Shown piece after piece: positions 5,852-7,261 of a stretch of DNA of 7,261 nt. Below the pieces are notes generated by a model. That model did no database searches and was not told the origin of the DNA. It saw nothing but the letters and a program-made list of their open reading frames with translations. Within the stretch, counting starts at the first letter, position 1; each line of letters opens with the position of its first letter. Location: contig DASPTT010000008.1 in NCBI GenBank assembly GCA_035623275.1, positions 1 to 7,261 on the forward strand, given 5' to 3'. Source of the stretch: DASPTT01 sp035623275 (GTDB lineage: Bacteria > Actinomycetota > Acidimicrobiia > Acidimicrobiales > UBA8190). The translations under genes and the position numbers were made by a program.

Positions 5852-7261
5852 CGCCGTCGTCGACCTGCACGCGCCTCCCTCGGCCCTGGACCAGTTCGGG
5901 CCCCCGCCTCCGCTCGTCCTCGTCGTCTTCGGTGCCTCGGGCGACCTCACCGCCCGAAAGCTCCTCCCCGCGCTGGCGGGCCTCTGCGCGCACGGCGGCC
6001 TGCCCGAGCGGTTCTGTGTCGTGGGCGTTGCCCGCACCCCGTGGGACGACGAGGAGTTCCGCAAGACCGCGCTGGAGGCCGTGGCCGCGGGCGGCGACGT
6101 CGACCCCAGCTGGGAGCAACGGGCGGCGACGTTCCGCTACATCGCCGGTGAGTACGCCCATCCCGACACCTTCGACGCGCTCAGGGCCGTGCTGGCCGAG
6201 TGCGACCGGGACCTCGGGACCGCCGGGAACCGCGTCGTCTACCTGGCCACCGTCCCCGACGCCTTCGCCAGCATCGCCGAGGCGCTGGCCGCCCACGGGT
6301 GCAACAGGCCGGGTCCCGGGGGCTCCTTCGTCCGGCTGGTGGTCGAGAAGCCCTACGGGCGCGACCTCCAGAGCGCCCGCGCGCTGGACGCCGCCCTCCA
6401 CAGCGCCTTCGACGAGTCCCAGATCTTCCGCATCGACCACTACATGGGCAAGGAGACCGTCCAGAACGTCCTCGCCCTGCGCTTCGCCAACGCCATCTTC
6501 GAGCCGATCTGGAACCGGCGCTACGTCGACTGCGTCCAGATCACCGTGGCCGAGCAGCTCGGGGTCGAGCACCGGGGCGGCTTCTACGAGCACGCCGGCG
6601 CGCTGCGCGACATCGTGCAGAACCACGTCATGCAGGTGCTCGCGCTCACGCTCATGGAACCGCCCGCCGTGGTCGACGCCGAGGGCATCCGTGACGAGAA
6701 GGTCAAGCTGCTCAAGGCCGTCATGGTGCCCTCGGTGGACCAGGCGGTGGGCGACGCCGTGCGCGGCCAGTACCGGGCCGGGACGATCGACGGCGAGCCC
6801 GTCGTCGGCTACCGGCAGGAGGAGGGCGTGGCCCCCGACTCCACCACCGAGACCTACGTGGCCATGGAGCTCGCCGTCGACAACTGGCGATGGGCCGGCG
6901 TCCCGCTCTACGTGCGCACGGGCAAGCGCATGCCCCGGCGGGTGACCGAGGTGGCGCTGCAGTTCCAGCGCGTCCCCCACCTGGCCTTCGGCGGGCGCCT
7001 GGCCCGCGACCTTCGGCCCAACAGCTTGGTCGTGCGCATCCAGCCCGACGAGGGCATCACCCTCCTCTTCGGCGCCAAGGTGCCCGGCGAGGCCTTCCGG
7101 GTCCGATCGGTGGCCATGGACTTCTCCTATGCGTCCGCCTTCCCCGGCAAGACCGCCGACGCCTACGAGCGGCTGCTCCACGACGCCATGGTCGGGGACC
7201 CCACGCTGTTCATCCGCACCGACGAGGTGGAACGGGCGTGGGAGATCGTGGACCCCTTCCT
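5841..7261 (+). CDS. zwf: Glucose-6-phosphate dehydrogenase (3' end outside window)
   Basis: Oxidises glucose-6-phosphate to 6-phosphogluconolactone, the entry step of the oxidative pentose phosphate pathway. The frame stays open to the window end, giving 473 residues; the family is usually 480-520, so only a short C-terminal tail is missing. The nucleotide-binding motif Phe-Gly-Ala-Ser-Gly-Asp-Leu-Thr is at 30-37. Arg65, in Gly-Val-Ala-Arg, aligns with the Arg that contacts the NADP 2'-phosphate in characterised enzymes. Glu-Lys-Pro-Tyr-Gly is at 169-173, the active-site signature Arg-Ile-Asp-His-Tyr-Met-Gly-Lys-Glu at 197-205, and the catalytic-base His is probably His262 in Gln-Asn-His. 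The GTG start overlaps gnd by 11 nt and follows only a G-rich stretch (5831-5835), a weak Shine-Dalgarno, suggesting coupling to gnd. No other start codon fits before the Rossmann strand. The first 24 residues are a Pro/Ala-rich leader. OpcA or lactonase genes often follow zwf in actinobacteria but are beyond the window. Confidence 0.96.
   Translation, partial: MGPDAVVDLHAPPSALDQFGPPPPLVLVVFGASGDLTARKLLPALAGLCAHGGLPERFCVVGVARTPWDDEEFRKTALEAVAAGGDVDPSWEQRAATFRYIAGEYAHPDTFDALRAVLAECDRDLGTAGNRVVYLATVPDAFASIAEALAAHGCNRPGPGGSFVRLVVEKPYGRDLQSARALDAALHSAFDESQIFRIDHYMGKETVQNVLALRFANAIFEPIWNRRYVDCVQITVAEQLGVEHRGGFYEHAGALRDIVQNHVMQVLALTLMEPPAVVDAEGIRDEKVKLLKAVMVPSVDQAVGDAVRGQYRAGTIDGEPVVGYRQEEGVAPDSTTETYVAMELAVDNWRWAGVPLYVRTGKRMPRRVTEVALQFQRVPHLAFGGRLARDLRPNSLVVRIQPDEGITLLFGAKVPGEAFRVRSVAMDFSYASAFPGKTADAYERLLHDAMVGDPTLFIRTDEVERAWEIVDPF

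Noticed and set aside
4855..6945. 696-codon plus-strand open frame across gnd and zwf
   Set aside because: Arg/Pro/Ser-rich shadow frame; the real zwf frame is a different one that runs off the window end.

Overview
The window is a single, tightly packed, plus-strand gene cluster of central sugar-phosphate metabolism from a very GC-rich bacterium. Strong G/C preference at third codon positions, GTG starts, stop/start overlaps, an actinobacterial-style tkt-tal-pgi-zwf order, and the short Pgi and Gnd forms all suggest an actinomycete-like organism. A deep-branching group such as the Acidimicrobiia or Thermoleophilia is possible, but that placement is inference and not proven by the sequence.

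Layout: 1-315 is the 3' end of a FIST-domain protein gene whose start is outside the window. 312-2318 is transketolase (tkt), 2315-3445 transaldolase (tal), 3474-4871 a short, stand-alone glucose-6-phosphate isomerase (pgi), 4931-5851 a short-form decarboxylating 6-phosphogluconate dehydrogenase (gnd), and 5841 to the window end glucose-6-phosphate dehydrogenase (zwf), which is cut off before its stop. The overlaps are 4 nt (FIST/tkt), 4 nt (tkt/tal) and 11 nt (gnd/zwf). The only gaps are 28 nt (tal-pgi) and 59 nt (pgi-gnd), and both hold inverted repeats beside or overlapping the next ribosome binding site. No gene-free stretch exceeds 60 nt. I saw no RNA genes, mobile elements or CRISPR.

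Together the enzymes cover both arms of the pentose phosphate pathway. Zwf and Gnd are the oxidative steps, the lactonase step is not in the window, Tkt and Tal are the non-oxidative rearrangements, and Pgi returns fructose-6-phosphate to glucose-6-phosphate, so a cyclic pathway is possible. The best points for a second look are: (i) a predicted cofactor split, with Zwf carrying an NADP-type arginine and Gnd an NAD-type aspartate; (ii) two mutually exclusive hairpins at the tal-pgi junction; (iii) a hairpin competing with a G-quadruplex-like run over the gnd Shine-Dalgarno. I see ordinary enzymes with possibly interesting cofactor choice and junction regulation, not a clear new system.
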